Source of the DNA: Ruminococcaceae bacterium UBA5406
GTDB taxonomy: Bacteria; Bacillota; Clostridia; Oscillospirales; Acutalibacteraceae
Length of the DNA: 64,000 nucleotides
Assembly: GCA_002407675.1 (NCBI GenBank)
Contig: DHNW01000010.1
Location: 137,336 to 201,335, forward strand
Reading direction: 5' to 3'
In this document: piece by piece, positions 10,301-18,153 of the stretch
Position numbering within the stretch: the stretch's first letter is position 1
Layout of the letters: every line of letters starts with the position of its first letter
The notes under the pieces: model-generated
Told to the model about the DNA's origin: nothing
The model's input: only the letters and a program-made list of their open reading frames with translations
Database searches by the model: none
Position numbers and translations under genes: made by a program

Positions 10301-11701
10301 TACCAGTCCAGTGCCCACCGCTATACGGAAAAACTGTTTGGTAAGAGCAATGTGTTTAAGGCCGGTACAATTGCTACGGTTGCGGATAAAACTGCAATCG
10401 GCTTTGTGAAAAAATATGAAGAGGAAAAAGGCATTGTCATGCACCGTGCGGAAGAACTTCGCTTAGCTGCCGGATGCACTGGGGTGAAACGGACAACCGG
10501 GCAGCATCCGGGCGGCATGGTCGTCGTTCCCAAAGGAATGGATATTTTTGATTTCTGCCCCGTGCAGCATCCGGCCAATGATCAACACTCGGATAGTATT
10601 ACAACTCATTTCGATTTCCATTCCATTCACGATACCATCTGCAAGCTGGATGAACTTGGCCACGATGTTCCCACTATTTACCGGTACCTTGAACAGTATA
10701 CCGGAATTCCGGTTATGGATGTTTCTATGAGCGATCCACAGGTCATGTCGCTGTTTACGTCTACCCAAGCACTCGGCGTTTCACCCGAAGACATTGATTC
10801 CAAAACAGGAACATTTTCGCTGCCGGAAACCGGAACCAGTTTCGTGCGCCAGATGCTGATGGATTCTAAACCGAAAACTTTCTCCGATCTCCTTCAGGTA
10901 TCCGGTCTTTCGCACGGCACAGACGTTTGGCTGGGCAATGCGCAGGAATTGATCAAAAATGGTACTTGCACCATTTCGGACGTTATCGGGACACGCGACA
11001 GCATTATGACTTATCTGCTTGGAAAAGGTCTTGAACCTAAAATGGCTTTTAAAATTATGGAAATTGTCCGTCACGGCAAAGCTCCGGCGAAACTGACCGG
11101 CGATTATATCCAGGTTATGAAAGACCACGGCGTTCCGCAGTGGTACATTGATTCCTGTATGAAGATCAAATACATGTTTCCGAAAGCGCATGCCGCTGCT
11201 TATATGATTTCCACTCTGCGCCTTGGTTGGTATAAGGTCCATCGTCCTGTGGAATATTATGCCGCTTACTTCACCGTGCGCGGTGAGGATTTTGACGGCG
11301 CCGTGGTCATTCAAGGTCGGGAAGCGGTTCGTAGGCGTATGAATGAAATTGCGATGAAAGGGAAGGACGCCTCAGCTAAAGAAGGGGCCGCCTACGCTAC
11401 TTTGCAGATTGTCAACGAAATGCTTGCGCGCGGAATTGAAGTTCTGCCCGTTGACCTGTATAAATCGGATGCCAAAAAGTTTTTGGTAGAAAGCGGTAAA
11501 ATTCGAATGCCTTTTCTCTCACTTGCCGGTGTGGGGGAAGCCGCAGCCAATAGTCTCTTTGAAGCAAAAAAACAGGGTTCATATTTATCTGTTGAAGATT
11601 TACAGGCACGTTCTAAGGTTTCTAAATCGGTGGTTGAAACCCTTTCACAGGCTGGTGTCCTTTCTGATTTACCGCAGAGCAGTCAGATGACGCTCTTTTA
11701 G
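7340..11701 (+). CDS. polC: DNA polymerase III alpha subunit, PolC type
   Basis: Replicative polymerase of low-GC Gram-positives, with its own proofreading exonuclease. The 1453-residue protein shows the PolC domain order: N-terminal domain, OB fold near residue 250 (GSVTIWGEIFSVD), PHP domain near 345 (ELHLHTNMSAMDG, AITDHG), a DnaQ-type exonuclease inserted in PHP near 438 (FDIETTGL, HNADFD), then the polymerase core with GSRGSVGSSFVANM near 892, a zinc module CPKC...CPVC near 925-955, and DIDLNFSGEYQ with catalytic Asp residues near 978. The frame is intact. It closes the operon; the next genes have their own promoter. Confidence 0.98.
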   Translation: MKEAVPLKNFRDFFASYINTEKFPPQVCDGKISSLQIDSHKRTLSVQVHFSSLVERTVLYAIEKELTSCRSLQLNGASIHPRFPKECFSAVYYPNLVLELKRREASINGTLQGSAVRLENDSMIITLSHGGSDLLQSRHADRILSKLILEEFGIVMPVKFDGTLTVHESDPVYIEHKKKIEEKKKRDALIDSVASYQADFQKKDGPAATVSVRTEETLFPSIIQESARELYGHMPKAKPTPISQVTPDIGSVTIWGEIFSVDRRDTRDKQRRIYSINITDYTGSITLKIIEMVSQCKMLDTLSNGISVLVRGSVEYDKYDHEIVVRPKGIATVQQVKVADSAPKKRVELHLHTNMSAMDGVNSAGDLVRRAAEWGHKAVAITDHGVAQAFPDAMNAAEDLEKKGRSIKVIYGIEAYFVNDLVPAVKGKTDKTFQDELISFDIETTGLSPISDRITEIGAVRIVNGAVADSFDTFVDPERPIPPKITELTSITNEMVRGAPKEKEAIQSFFRFCGKNAVLIAHNADFDTSFIRMAANRSGMEFSNTYIDTVPMCRSLLKGIKNCKLDTVAKYLKLDDFHHHRACDDAAVLAKIFLCLLQRLTEDTKARKIMDINTSLAGGDIKKMKSYHMIILAKNNIGLKNLYKLISKSHLDYFYRNPRIPKTELIKHREGLLIGSACQAGELYQAVFSAQPWPVLCDIASFYDYLEIQPLGNNEFMVREGMVPDEEKLRDFNRTIVKLGQKLNKPVVATCDVHFMDPKDGAYRKILMAGLGYKDTDHQAPLYLRTTDEMLEEFSYLGKEKAYEVVVTNTNLIADQIDRIRPIPLGTFPPFIEGAEKQLTDITWTRAKEIYGDPLPKIVKDRLDRELGSITKHGFSILYMTAQKLVADSVAHGYLVGSRGSVGSSFVANMAGISEVNPLQPHYVCPKCKHSEFITDGSVGSGFDLPPKKCPVCGTEYNRDGHTIPFETFLGFDGDKTPDIDLNFSGEYQSSAHRYTEKLFGKSNVFKAGTIATVADKTAIGFVKKYEEEKGIVMHRAEELRLAAGCTGVKRTTGQHPGGMVVVPKGMDIFDFCPVQHPANDQHSDSITTHFDFHSIHDTICKLDELGHDVPTIYRYLEQYTGIPVMDVSMSDPQVMSLFTSTQALGVSPEDIDSKTGTFSLPETGTSFVRQMLMDSKPKTFSDLLQVSGLSHGTDVWLGNAQELIKNGTCTISDVIGTRDSIMTYLLGKGLEPKMAFKIMEIVRHGKAPAKLTGDYIQVMKDHGVPQWYIDSCMKIKYMFPKAHAAAYMISTLRLGWYKVHRPVEYYAAYFTVRGEDFDGAVVIQGREAVRRRMNEIAMKGKDASAKEGAAYATLQIVNEMLARGIEVLPVDLYKSDAKKFLVESGKIRMPFLSLAGVGEAAANSLFEAKKQGSYLSVEDLQARSKVSKSVVETLSQAGVLSDLPQSSQMTLF

Positions 11702-11743
11702 GTCCCGGCAATAAATTCCTGTTCAACGTTTTACGAAAACAGG

Positions 11744-11772
11744 TTGACAGGACTAGTTTAGCGTGCTATTAT
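11744..11772 (+). promoter_or_regulatory. Promoter of the his operon
   Basis: TTGACA (11744-11749), exactly 17 bases, then TATTAT (11767-11772) preceded by TG (extended -10). This is a near-consensus sigma-A promoter 32 bases before hisZ. The leader is too short for a T-box or a leader-peptide attenuator, so histidine control must work another way, for example by HisG feedback. Confidence 0.8.
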
Positions 11773-11804
11773 GGTAGCATGTTAAAGCAAAGGCTGGGAA
11801 TTCT

Positions 11805-13004
11805 ATGACAAAATACAGCAGAATCACACCGGAGGGGACAAAGGATTATCTTTTTGAAGAATGTTCGGTGCGCCGGGAAGTTGAAAACACACTGGCCGGA
11901 GTTTTTCTTTCCCACGGTTTTCATGAAGTCGTAACGCCGGGGCTGGAGTTTTACGATGTTTTTGATCCGGATTTTTCCGGAATCGGGCAGGAAGTCATGT
12001 ACAAAATGACGGATCGCAAAGGCCGGCTGCTGGTGATGCGGCCGGATTCCACGATTCCAATCGCCAGGCTGGCTGCCACTCGGCTGCAAAATCTTCCTAA
12101 ACCGATCCGGCTGTTTTATAATCAGCCAATTTACAGAAATCATCCTGGCTTAACTGGACGCAGTAATGAAAATGTTCAAACGGGAGTTGAATTGCTGGGT
12201 GCCGAAGGTTTTCGGGCTGATTTAGAGACGGTTTCGACTGCGGTGGAAGTTCTTTCTCAATGTATCCCGGATTTTCGGCTGGAACTTGGGCATGCTGATT
12301 TTTTTCGTATTCTTTCCAAGCAGCTTCCGGTTTCAGATGAGAGCAGGGAAAATATCCGCCGTGCAATCGGTACAAAAAATTACACTGTCCTTCATGAAAT
12401 GCTCAGCGGAATTAATTCCCCGCAGGCCCGTGCTCTGATGGAACTTCCACACCTGTTTGGAGGGGAGGATGTTTTTGAGAGGGCGGCTGCTGATTGTCCC
12501 AGAGAGCTGATCCCTACACTGGATTATCTGCACCGGCTTTATCATGCCCTTTCTGAGTATGGCTTGGGCAGCCGGCTGATTGTTGATCTGGGCCTTGTGC
12601 AGAGAAATGATTATTATACCGGCGTTGTGTTCAGCGCTTATGTGGAAAACTGTGGAGAGTCCGTTTTGCTGGGAGGCCGGTATGATCATTTGGCGGAACA
12701 TTTTGGCCCTTCCATGCCATCAATCGGATTTGGCGTCAATGTGGACGCGGTGTCCCGGGCAATTCTTGCACACAGATCCGATTGCCGCATTGAGCCGGCT
12801 GAAGTGCTTATTCACGGGGAAGATGGGTATGAAGTTAAGGCGCTGCGATATTTTTCAGAACTGATGAAAAAGAAAGTCCGGTGTGAAAACAGCGTTTTCC
12901 GAACGCACCGGGAAGCACTTGCTTACGCAAATGAAGCCGGAATTAGGCAGGTCGATTTTGTTGGGCCGGATATACAAACGGTTTTAACCGGGAGGAAGAA
13001 ATGA
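11805..13004 (+). CDS. hisZ: ATP phosphoribosyltransferase regulatory subunit HisZ
   Basis: Histidyl-tRNA-synthetase paralogue that forms a hetero-octamer with the short catalytic HisG and gives it histidine feedback. It keeps class II synthetase-like sequence (TPEGTKDYLFEEC, RPDSTIPIARLAATR, GLVQRNDYYTGVVFSAY) but functions in biosynthesis, as shown by its position as first gene of a his operon next to a short-form hisG. The product is 399 residues. It overlaps hisG by four bases. Confidence 0.93.
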   Translation: MTKYSRITPEGTKDYLFEECSVRREVENTLAGVFLSHGFHEVVTPGLEFYDVFDPDFSGIGQEVMYKMTDRKGRLLVMRPDSTIPIARLAATRLQNLPKPIRLFYNQPIYRNHPGLTGRSNENVQTGVELLGAEGFRADLETVSTAVEVLSQCIPDFRLELGHADFFRILSKQLPVSDESRENIRRAIGTKNYTVLHEMLSGINSPQARALMELPHLFGGEDVFERAAADCPRELIPTLDYLHRLYHALSEYGLGSRLIVDLGLVQRNDYYTGVVFSAYVENCGESVLLGGRYDHLAEHFGPSMPSIGFGVNVDAVSRAILAHRSDCRIEPAEVLIHGEDGYEVKALRYFSELMKKKVRCENSVFRTHREALAYANEAGIRQVDFVGPDIQTVLTGRKK

Positions 13005-13660
13005 AACCTCTGAGGATTGCCCTTACTAAAGGGAGATTGGAAAAGGATTCGATTGCTCTGCTGGAACGGGTTGGATACGAATGTTCTTCCGTGAGGAACA
13101 AAGGCCGGCGGCTGATTTTTCCGGCTGGTGGAAATAGGCTGGAGTTGGTGCTGGCTAAAGCGGCGGATGTTATTACCTATGTAGATCAAGGGGTATGCGA
13201 TCTGGGTGTGGTCGGAAAGGATACGATCCTGGAAAAAGGCGGCATTTTTTATGAAGTTCTCGATCTCGGTTTCGGAAAATGCCGGTTTGCGCTTGCCGGT
13301 CCAAAAGGCAGGGATTTTTTCGGCGGGTATTCTTCCCGAATCATTGCTTCCAAATATCCTAATTTTTCTGCCAGTTATTTTGAAAAAAAAGCAATGGATG
13401 TCCGCATTATAAAAATCGAAGGTTCGGTGGAACTTGCCCCCCTGCTCGGTCTGGCTGATGCCATTGTTGATCTTGTGGAAACCGGAACGACTCTGAGAGA
13501 AAACGGACTGGAAGTTATTGAATACATCTGTGATATTTCTGCCCGCTTAATCGTAAATACCGCCAGCATGAAACTGCGCAAAAAAGAAATTGATGAACTG
13601 ATTGGGAAGCTGGAACAAGCAGTTTCCCGGCCGGAAAAAGCGGAGGAAGACGTGCCATGA
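13001..13660 (+). CDS. hisG: ATP phosphoribosyltransferase, short-form catalytic subunit
   Basis: First enzyme of histidine synthesis: ATP plus PRPP to phosphoribosyl-ATP. At 219 residues it is the short form that lacks the C-terminal regulatory domain and needs HisZ. IALTKGRLEKDS at the start and the PRPP-loop region DAIVDLVETGTTLRENGL near residue 155 identify it. The start is preceded by GGAGGAAG and overlaps the hisZ stop. Confidence 0.96.
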   Translation: MKPLRIALTKGRLEKDSIALLERVGYECSSVRNKGRRLIFPAGGNRLELVLAKAADVITYVDQGVCDLGVVGKDTILEKGGIFYEVLDLGFGKCRFALAGPKGRDFFGGYSSRIIASKYPNFSASYFEKKAMDVRIIKIEGSVELAPLLGLADAIVDLVETGTTLRENGLEVIEYICDISARLIVNTASMKLRKKEIDELIGKLEQAVSRPEKAEEDVP

Positions 13661-14955
13661 TACAGGTTTGGAAGGAAAAAGACGGCTTCGGTGAAAATTT
13701 TGCCGCTCGGATAAAACGCCGAAACAGAAAAGCGAATCCGAAAGTAGAGTCATCAGTGGCAGAAATCATCAGCCGTGTCCGGGAAGAAGGAGACCGGGCC
13801 GTCCGTGATTATACTTTGAAATTTGACGGATCTGTCCCAGAAAAAACGGAGCTTTTCGCCGACGATATTCGCCGGAGTGCAAAACTTTGCAGCCCGGATT
13901 TTTTGGCATCCTTGCACCGCTCTGCGGAAAATATCCGCGATTTTCACAGACGGCAAAAACAACAAAGCTGGTTTGAAACCCGGGCCGATGGTGTTGTTAT
14001 GGGTCAGCGCGTTTGCGGCCTGGCCAAAGTTGGAATATACGTGCCGGGCGGAACGGCAGCTTATCCGTCTTCCGTTTTAATGAATGCCATTCCGGCTAAA
14101 ATAGCAGGTGTAGGCGAGATCATTATGACAACACCGCCGGCAAAGGGCGGTCAGCCCAACCCGGCTATTATGGCTGCCGCGCTGGAAGCAGGCGTTGACC
14201 GGATCTTCCAGATCGGAGGAGCACAGGCTGTTGCCGCGCTGGCTTTTGGGACGGATACCGTGCCGGCGGTAGACAAGATTGTTGGTCCTGGAAACATTTA
14301 TGTCGCAACCGCGAAACGAATGCTGTTTGGAACGGTCGGTATCGATATGGTAGCGGGGCCGAGTGAAATTTTGATTCTTGCGGATGAAACGGCAAACCCC
14401 AAATTTTTAGCGGCCGATCTGATGTCGCAGGCAGAGCACGATGTCCTTGCTTCGGCTGTTCTGCTGACCACCTCGGAGCGAATTGCGGATGAAACAGTCC
14501 GGGAACTAAAAAGTCAGATGGATTCTCTGCCCCGGCGGAAAATCATTGAGCAGGCTCTGGAGGATTACGGCGCTGTTGTTGTCTGTGATACTATGGAGGA
14601 GGCAATTCAATTTGCCAATGATTTTGCCCCGGAGCATCTGGAAATCTGTGCGGCAAATCCAATGGAATCCTTGGGACATATCCGGAATGCAGGCTCCATT
14701 TTTCTGGGCAACTATTCTCCGGAACCACTGGGGGATTATTTTGCGGGTCCAAACCATGTCCTTCCAACAGGCGGTACGGCACGTTTCTTTTCTCCGCTTT
14801 CCGTAGACAGCTTTATTAAAAAATCGAGCTTCCTTTATTATACAAAAGATGCACTCAGCCAGGCATCGGATGACATTGCGGAGCTGGCAAAAGCAGAAGG
14901 ACTTACGGCGCATGCAAATTCTATTCAGGTGAGGTGTGGTAACAATGGCCTATGA
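13657..14955 (+). CDS. hisD: Histidinol dehydrogenase
   Basis: Zinc enzyme that oxidises L-histidinol to histidine in two NAD-dependent steps. Marks are VPGGTAAYPSSVLMNAIPA, GPGNIYVATAKR, the AGPSEILILAD motif, SQAEHD with zinc ligands, and GPNHVLPTGGTARF near the C-terminus. The 432-residue product is full length. ATG at 13657 overlaps the hisG stop by four bases. Confidence 0.97.
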   Translation: MIQVWKEKDGFGENFAARIKRRNRKANPKVESSVAEIISRVREEGDRAVRDYTLKFDGSVPEKTELFADDIRRSAKLCSPDFLASLHRSAENIRDFHRRQKQQSWFETRADGVVMGQRVCGLAKVGIYVPGGTAAYPSSVLMNAIPAKIAGVGEIIMTTPPAKGGQPNPAIMAAALEAGVDRIFQIGGAQAVAALAFGTDTVPAVDKIVGPGNIYVATAKRMLFGTVGIDMVAGPSEILILADETANPKFLAADLMSQAEHDVLASAVLLTTSERIADETVRELKSQMDSLPRRKIIEQALEDYGAVVVCDTMEEAIQFANDFAPEHLEICAANPMESLGHIRNAGSIFLGNYSPEPLGDYFAGPNHVLPTGGTARFFSPLSVDSFIKKSSFLYYTKDALSQASDDIAELAKAEGLTAHANSIQVRCGNNGL

Positions 14956-16000
14956 ACTCAATTCCAAGCTTCAAAGTTTAAAACCTTATCAGGCAGTCCA
15001 GGGAAATTATCGAATCCGCCTGGATGCCAATGAATCGTTCCGGCTTCCTCCGCCGGAGCTGGTTTCCCGGATAGAAGAGGCGATCTCTGCCGTTCCGTTT
15101 AACCGTTACCCGGATCCGTATGCAGCTGAACTGTGCCGTGCCTTTGCTGATTATTATAATGTCAGCCCAGAAAATGTTGTTGCCGGAAATGGATCGGATG
15201 AACTGATTTCCATTATCTGCGGAACTTTTCTTATGAAGGGGGAACGCATGATGACGCTTTCTCCCGATTTTTCTATGTATCATTTTTACAGCAGTATCAA
15301 TGAGGCGGAATGTGTAGAGTTTCGGAAAAATGAAGATTTTACAGTCGACATTGATAAGGTGATTGCAGCGATTCGGGAAAAACATATCCGTCTTGTCATA
15401 TTTTCCAATCCCTGTAATCCAACTTCAAAGGGAATTGTGCGCGCAGATATCCGAAAGCTGGTAAAATCAGTTGAAGCCCTTGTTGTCCTTGATGAGGCTT
15501 ATATGGATTTCTGGGATCAATCCATGCTTGGAGAAGTGGATGATTTCGACAATCTTATTATTCTTCGCACATGTTCCAAAGCATTCGGAATGGCAGCGAT
15601 CCGGCTTGGATTTGCCGTTTCCAATCAAAAGCTAATTCGAGCCATCAAAGCGGTAAAATCGCCTTATAATGTCAACGCACTGACTCAGACGATCGGTTCC
15701 ATTGTCTTTCAGCAGAAAAATTGGGTACAGGCTTCTATCCATAAAATCGTTGCATCTAAAAGTGCCCTTTCGGAAATGCTAAAATATGTTGAAGAACAAA
15801 ATCCAGAAAAACTGCAAGTATATGATGGAGTAACGAATTTTGTCCTTCTCAAGGTTTCCAGGGGGAAGGAAGTGTACGACAGCCTATTGCAAAAAGGAAT
15901 TTCTGTGCGCTTTTTCAGGGAAGGTAATTACCTCCGTGTAACAGCCGGGACTATGGAAGAAAACCGAGAGTTTGTTAGCGCACTGAAGGAGTCCCTTTAA
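14945..16000 (+). CDS. hisC: Histidinol-phosphate aminotransferase
   Basis: PLP-dependent transaminase converting imidazole acetol phosphate to histidinol phosphate. Class I/II fold with LDANES near the start, NPCNPTSKG, LDEAYMDF and the PLP lysine in TCSKAFGMAAIRLGF. I chose ATG 14945 (MAYELNSK) rather than GTG 14936 because GAGGTG at 14931-14936 is spaced 8 bases from the ATG. It overlaps the hisD end by 11 bases. Some members act on tyrosine or phenylalanine as well; the operon favours the histidine role. Confidence 0.93.
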   Translation: MAYELNSKLQSLKPYQAVQGNYRIRLDANESFRLPPPELVSRIEEAISAVPFNRYPDPYAAELCRAFADYYNVSPENVVAGNGSDELISIICGTFLMKGERMMTLSPDFSMYHFYSSINEAECVEFRKNEDFTVDIDKVIAAIREKHIRLVIFSNPCNPTSKGIVRADIRKLVKSVEALVVLDEAYMDFWDQSMLGEVDDFDNLIILRTCSKAFGMAAIRLGFAVSNQKLIRAIKAVKSPYNVNALTQTIGSIVFQQKNWVQASIHKIVASKSALSEMLKYVEEQNPEKLQVYDGVTNFVLLKVSRGKEVYDSLLQKGISVRFFREGNYLRVTAGTMEENREFVSALKESL

Positions 16001-16023
16001 CAGCATCAGAAGGGAGAAGAATT

Positions 16024-16599
16024 ATGCGGATATCGGAGCAGAAACGGAAAACCCTTGAAACTGACATTTCCCTGCGGCTTTGCTTGGACGGAGGGAAAAC
16101 CAATATTTCAACGGGTATCGGCTTTTTTGATCACATGCTGAATTCTTTTGCTGTACACGGTGGGTTTGGACTGACCGTCAAGGCAGCCGGCGACACTTAC
16201 GTGGACTGTCACCATACGGTTGAAGACACCGGAATCGTTTTGGGAAAGGCTTTTGCGGATGCTTTGGGGAACCGTTCCGGAATTTCACGGTTTGGAAGCG
16301 CCTGCATTCCGATGGATGAAGCGCTGGCGTTTGCCGCTGTAGATATCAGCGGCCGGCCGTTCCTTGTTTTTCAAGCAGACTTTCAGCAGGATCGCATCGG
16401 GGAATACGATTCCTGCATGACGGAAGAATTTTTTCGCGCTTTCGCCGTCAACGCCGGAATGACTCTCCATGCCCGGGTAGAATATGGACAAAATGCGCAT
16501 CACCAGACCGAGGCGCTGTTCAAAGCGGTTGCACATGCTGTCAGAACGGCGGTTGAACCTTCAGGGACGGGTGTATTGTCTGCCAAAGGGTGCCTGTAA
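16024..16599 (+). CDS. hisB: Imidazoleglycerol-phosphate dehydratase
   Basis: Manganese enzyme dehydrating IGP to imidazole acetol phosphate. The single-function form (191 residues) has both conserved metal motifs: GFFDHMLNSFAVHGGF and DCHHTVEDTGI in the first half, EYGQNAHHQTEALFKA in the second. No histidinol-phosphatase domain is fused and no separate phosphatase gene is in the operon. A good GGGAGAAG ribosome site precedes ATG 16024. Confidence 0.97.
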   Translation: MRISEQKRKTLETDISLRLCLDGGKTNISTGIGFFDHMLNSFAVHGGFGLTVKAAGDTYVDCHHTVEDTGIVLGKAFADALGNRSGISRFGSACIPMDEALAFAAVDISGRPFLVFQADFQQDRIGEYDSCMTEEFFRAFAVNAGMTLHARVEYGQNAHHQTEALFKAVAHAVRTAVEPSGTGVLSAKGCL

Positions 16600-16631
16600 A
16601 AGGCTGCAAAAGGAGACCAAAGGAGATCTAT

Positions 16632-17363
16632 ATGATTTTAATACCGGCAATTGATTTAAAAGACGGTCAATGCGTCCGTTTACTGCGCGGCGATTATGCT
16701 ACTGCACATCAAGTAGCCGACGATCCGGCCGCAGCGGCTTATACTTTTCGCGCCGAAGGCGCAGAATGGCTCCATGTAGTTGATTTGGATGGTGCGAAAG
16801 CAGCAAGACCGGAAAACGAAGAGAACATTTTTCGAATCAGAGCTGCTTTCGGCCGGAACGTAGAAGTCGGCGGCGGAATACGAAACTTGGAAACAATCGA
16901 ACGGTATCTGCAGCATGGAATTTCCCGGGTGGTTTTGGGGACTGCGGCGCTTCAGAATCCGGAGTTCGTTCAGAAAGCCGTTCAGCAATACGGCGGCCGA
17001 ATCGCTGTGGGCATTGATGCAAAGAAAGGTATGGCGGCTCAGGAGGGCTGGGAACATATTTCCAGTATAACCTATCTTGAGATGGCTAAAAAAATGGAAC
17101 AGATAGGCGTAAAGTATCTTATCTTTACAGATATTAGCCGAGACGGCACTCTCAGCGGACCAAACCTAAATATGCTTGATGCTTTGAACAATGCCGTATC
17201 CTGCAAAATTATTGCAAGCGGTGGCATTTCCAGTCTGAAAGATATGAGTGATCTGCTGGATCTTGGCGTGTACGGTGCAATTTGCGGGAAGGCTTTATAT
17301 TCCGGCGACCTCAGTTTGCAGGAAGGCCTTGCTCTTTGTGCGAAAGGAAATAATCATGACTGA
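16632..17363 (+). CDS. hisA: ProFAR isomerase (phosphoribosylformimino-AICAR-ribotide isomerase)
   Basis: TIM-barrel isomerase opening the ring of ProFAR to PRFAR. The two half-barrels carry the catalytic Asp residues: MILIPAIDLKDGQCVRL at the start and FTDISRDGTLSGPN in the second half, with EVGGGIRN and IASGGISS as phosphate-binding loops. The start is ATG 16632, after AGGAG at 16621; the longer frame from 16590 runs into the hisB end and is rejected. In related operons hisF follows hisA; here hisI follows directly, overlapping by 8 bases. Confidence 0.95.
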   Translation: MILIPAIDLKDGQCVRLLRGDYATAHQVADDPAAAAYTFRAEGAEWLHVVDLDGAKAARPENEENIFRIRAAFGRNVEVGGGIRNLETIERYLQHGISRVVLGTAALQNPEFVQKAVQQYGGRIAVGIDAKKGMAAQEGWEHISSITYLEMAKKMEQIGVKYLIFTDISRDGTLSGPNLNMLDALNNAVSCKIIASGGISSLKDMSDLLDLGVYGAICGKALYSGDLSLQEGLALCAKGNNHD

Positions 17364-17709
17364 GAATGTAAAGCAAAAGGCCTTGATAGAGCAATTTTTT
17401 CAAAAATCCGATCTTCTTCCCGTCATTGTGCAGGAATATGGAACCAACCGAGTTTTAATGCTGGCCTATATGAATCGGGATTCATTCCAAAAAACACTGG
17501 AAACCGGATACACATGGTTTTACAGCCGCAGCCGGAAGGAACTTTGGAATAAAGGTGCAACTTCCGGTCATTATCAAAAAATCCGTCAAATTTACGGGGA
17601 CTGCGACAGTGACACTCTTCTCGTCCTTGCTGAGCAAACCGGGGCTGCCTGTCACACGGGACATCACAGTTGTTTTTTTAATGAAATCTGGAGGGATACT
17701 GGTGATTGA
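17356..17709 (+). CDS. hisI: Phosphoribosyl-AMP cyclohydrolase
   Basis: Zinc/magnesium enzyme that opens the adenine ring of PR-AMP. The 117-residue stand-alone form carries NRVLMLAYMN, the YSRSR..LW.KG..SGH motif, and DCDSDTLL with later Cys residues (GAACHTGHHSCFF) that bind zinc. ATG 17356 is chosen because it gives the family N-terminus and follows AAGGAA; longer frames run through hisA. It overlaps both hisA and hisE by 8 bases, which implies tight translational coupling. Confidence 0.95.
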   Translation: MTENVKQKALIEQFFQKSDLLPVIVQEYGTNRVLMLAYMNRDSFQKTLETGYTWFYSRSRKELWNKGATSGHYQKIRQIYGDCDSDTLLVLAEQTGAACHTGHHSCFFNEIWRDTGD

Positions 17710-18028
17710 CATTTTTGCGGAGCTATATCAGACAGTGCTGGAACGAAAATCCGAAAAACAAGAGAATTCCTATACCTGCTATCTTTTTGGGCAGGGAATT
17801 GACAAAATTCTGAAGAAATGCGGGGAAGAATGCAGTGAAGTAATTATCGCCGCTAAAAACGGCCGAAATTCGGATACTGTAATGGAGATTTCTGATTTAC
17901 TGTACCATCTGACCGTATTGATGGCTGAAGAAGGAATTAAACCGGAGGATGTGGAAAAGGAACTTGCCCGCCGAAGTCAGAAAACCGGAAACTTAAAAGC
18001 TTTTCATCAGGTTGACAGAAACACTTGA
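17702..18028 (+). CDS. hisE: Phosphoribosyl-ATP pyrophosphatase
   Basis: Removes pyrophosphate from PR-ATP, step two of the pathway. Small all-helical MazG-like protein of 108 residues with KKCGEECSEVIIAAKN and EISDLLYHLTVLMAEEG, which hold the magnesium-binding acidic residues. GTG 17702 is set by GGAGGG at about 17689-17695. It is the last gene of the operon; no clear intrinsic terminator follows. Confidence 0.95.
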   Translation: MIDIFAELYQTVLERKSEKQENSYTCYLFGQGIDKILKKCGEECSEVIIAAKNGRNSDTVMEISDLLYHLTVLMAEEGIKPEDVEKELARRSQKTGNLKAFHQVDRNT

Positions 18029-18082
18029 ACGGAAAAAGCGCTTATTCTTACTAAAGAATTATTATCAGACTGTATAAATATT

Positions 18083-18110
18083 TTGATAGAATTTCAAAAT
18101 GTGTTATAAT
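18083..18110 (+). promoter_or_regulatory. Promoter for the phospholipase-like gene and luxS
   Basis: TTGATA (18083-18088), 16 bases, TATAAT (18105-18110) with TGT directly before it (extended -10). Located 44 bases before the GTG start at 18154. Confidence 0.65.
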
Positions 18111-18153
18111 ATAAATAATTGAATCGATATTTTTAAAAATCCGGGGTGATAAA

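Noticed and set aside
11719..11743. Terminator after polC formed by CCTGTT/AACAGG
   Set aside because: Only 6 bp, no T tract, and the right arm runs into the -35 element of the his promoter.
11773..11804. T-box or histidine attenuator before hisZ
   Set aside because: The leader is about 30 bases, too short for either, and holds no His codon run.
11805..13004. Histidyl-tRNA synthetase (hisS) for the HisZ gene
   Set aside because: The gene heads a his biosynthetic operon beside a short-form HisG, and its sequence departs from the HisS class II motifs.
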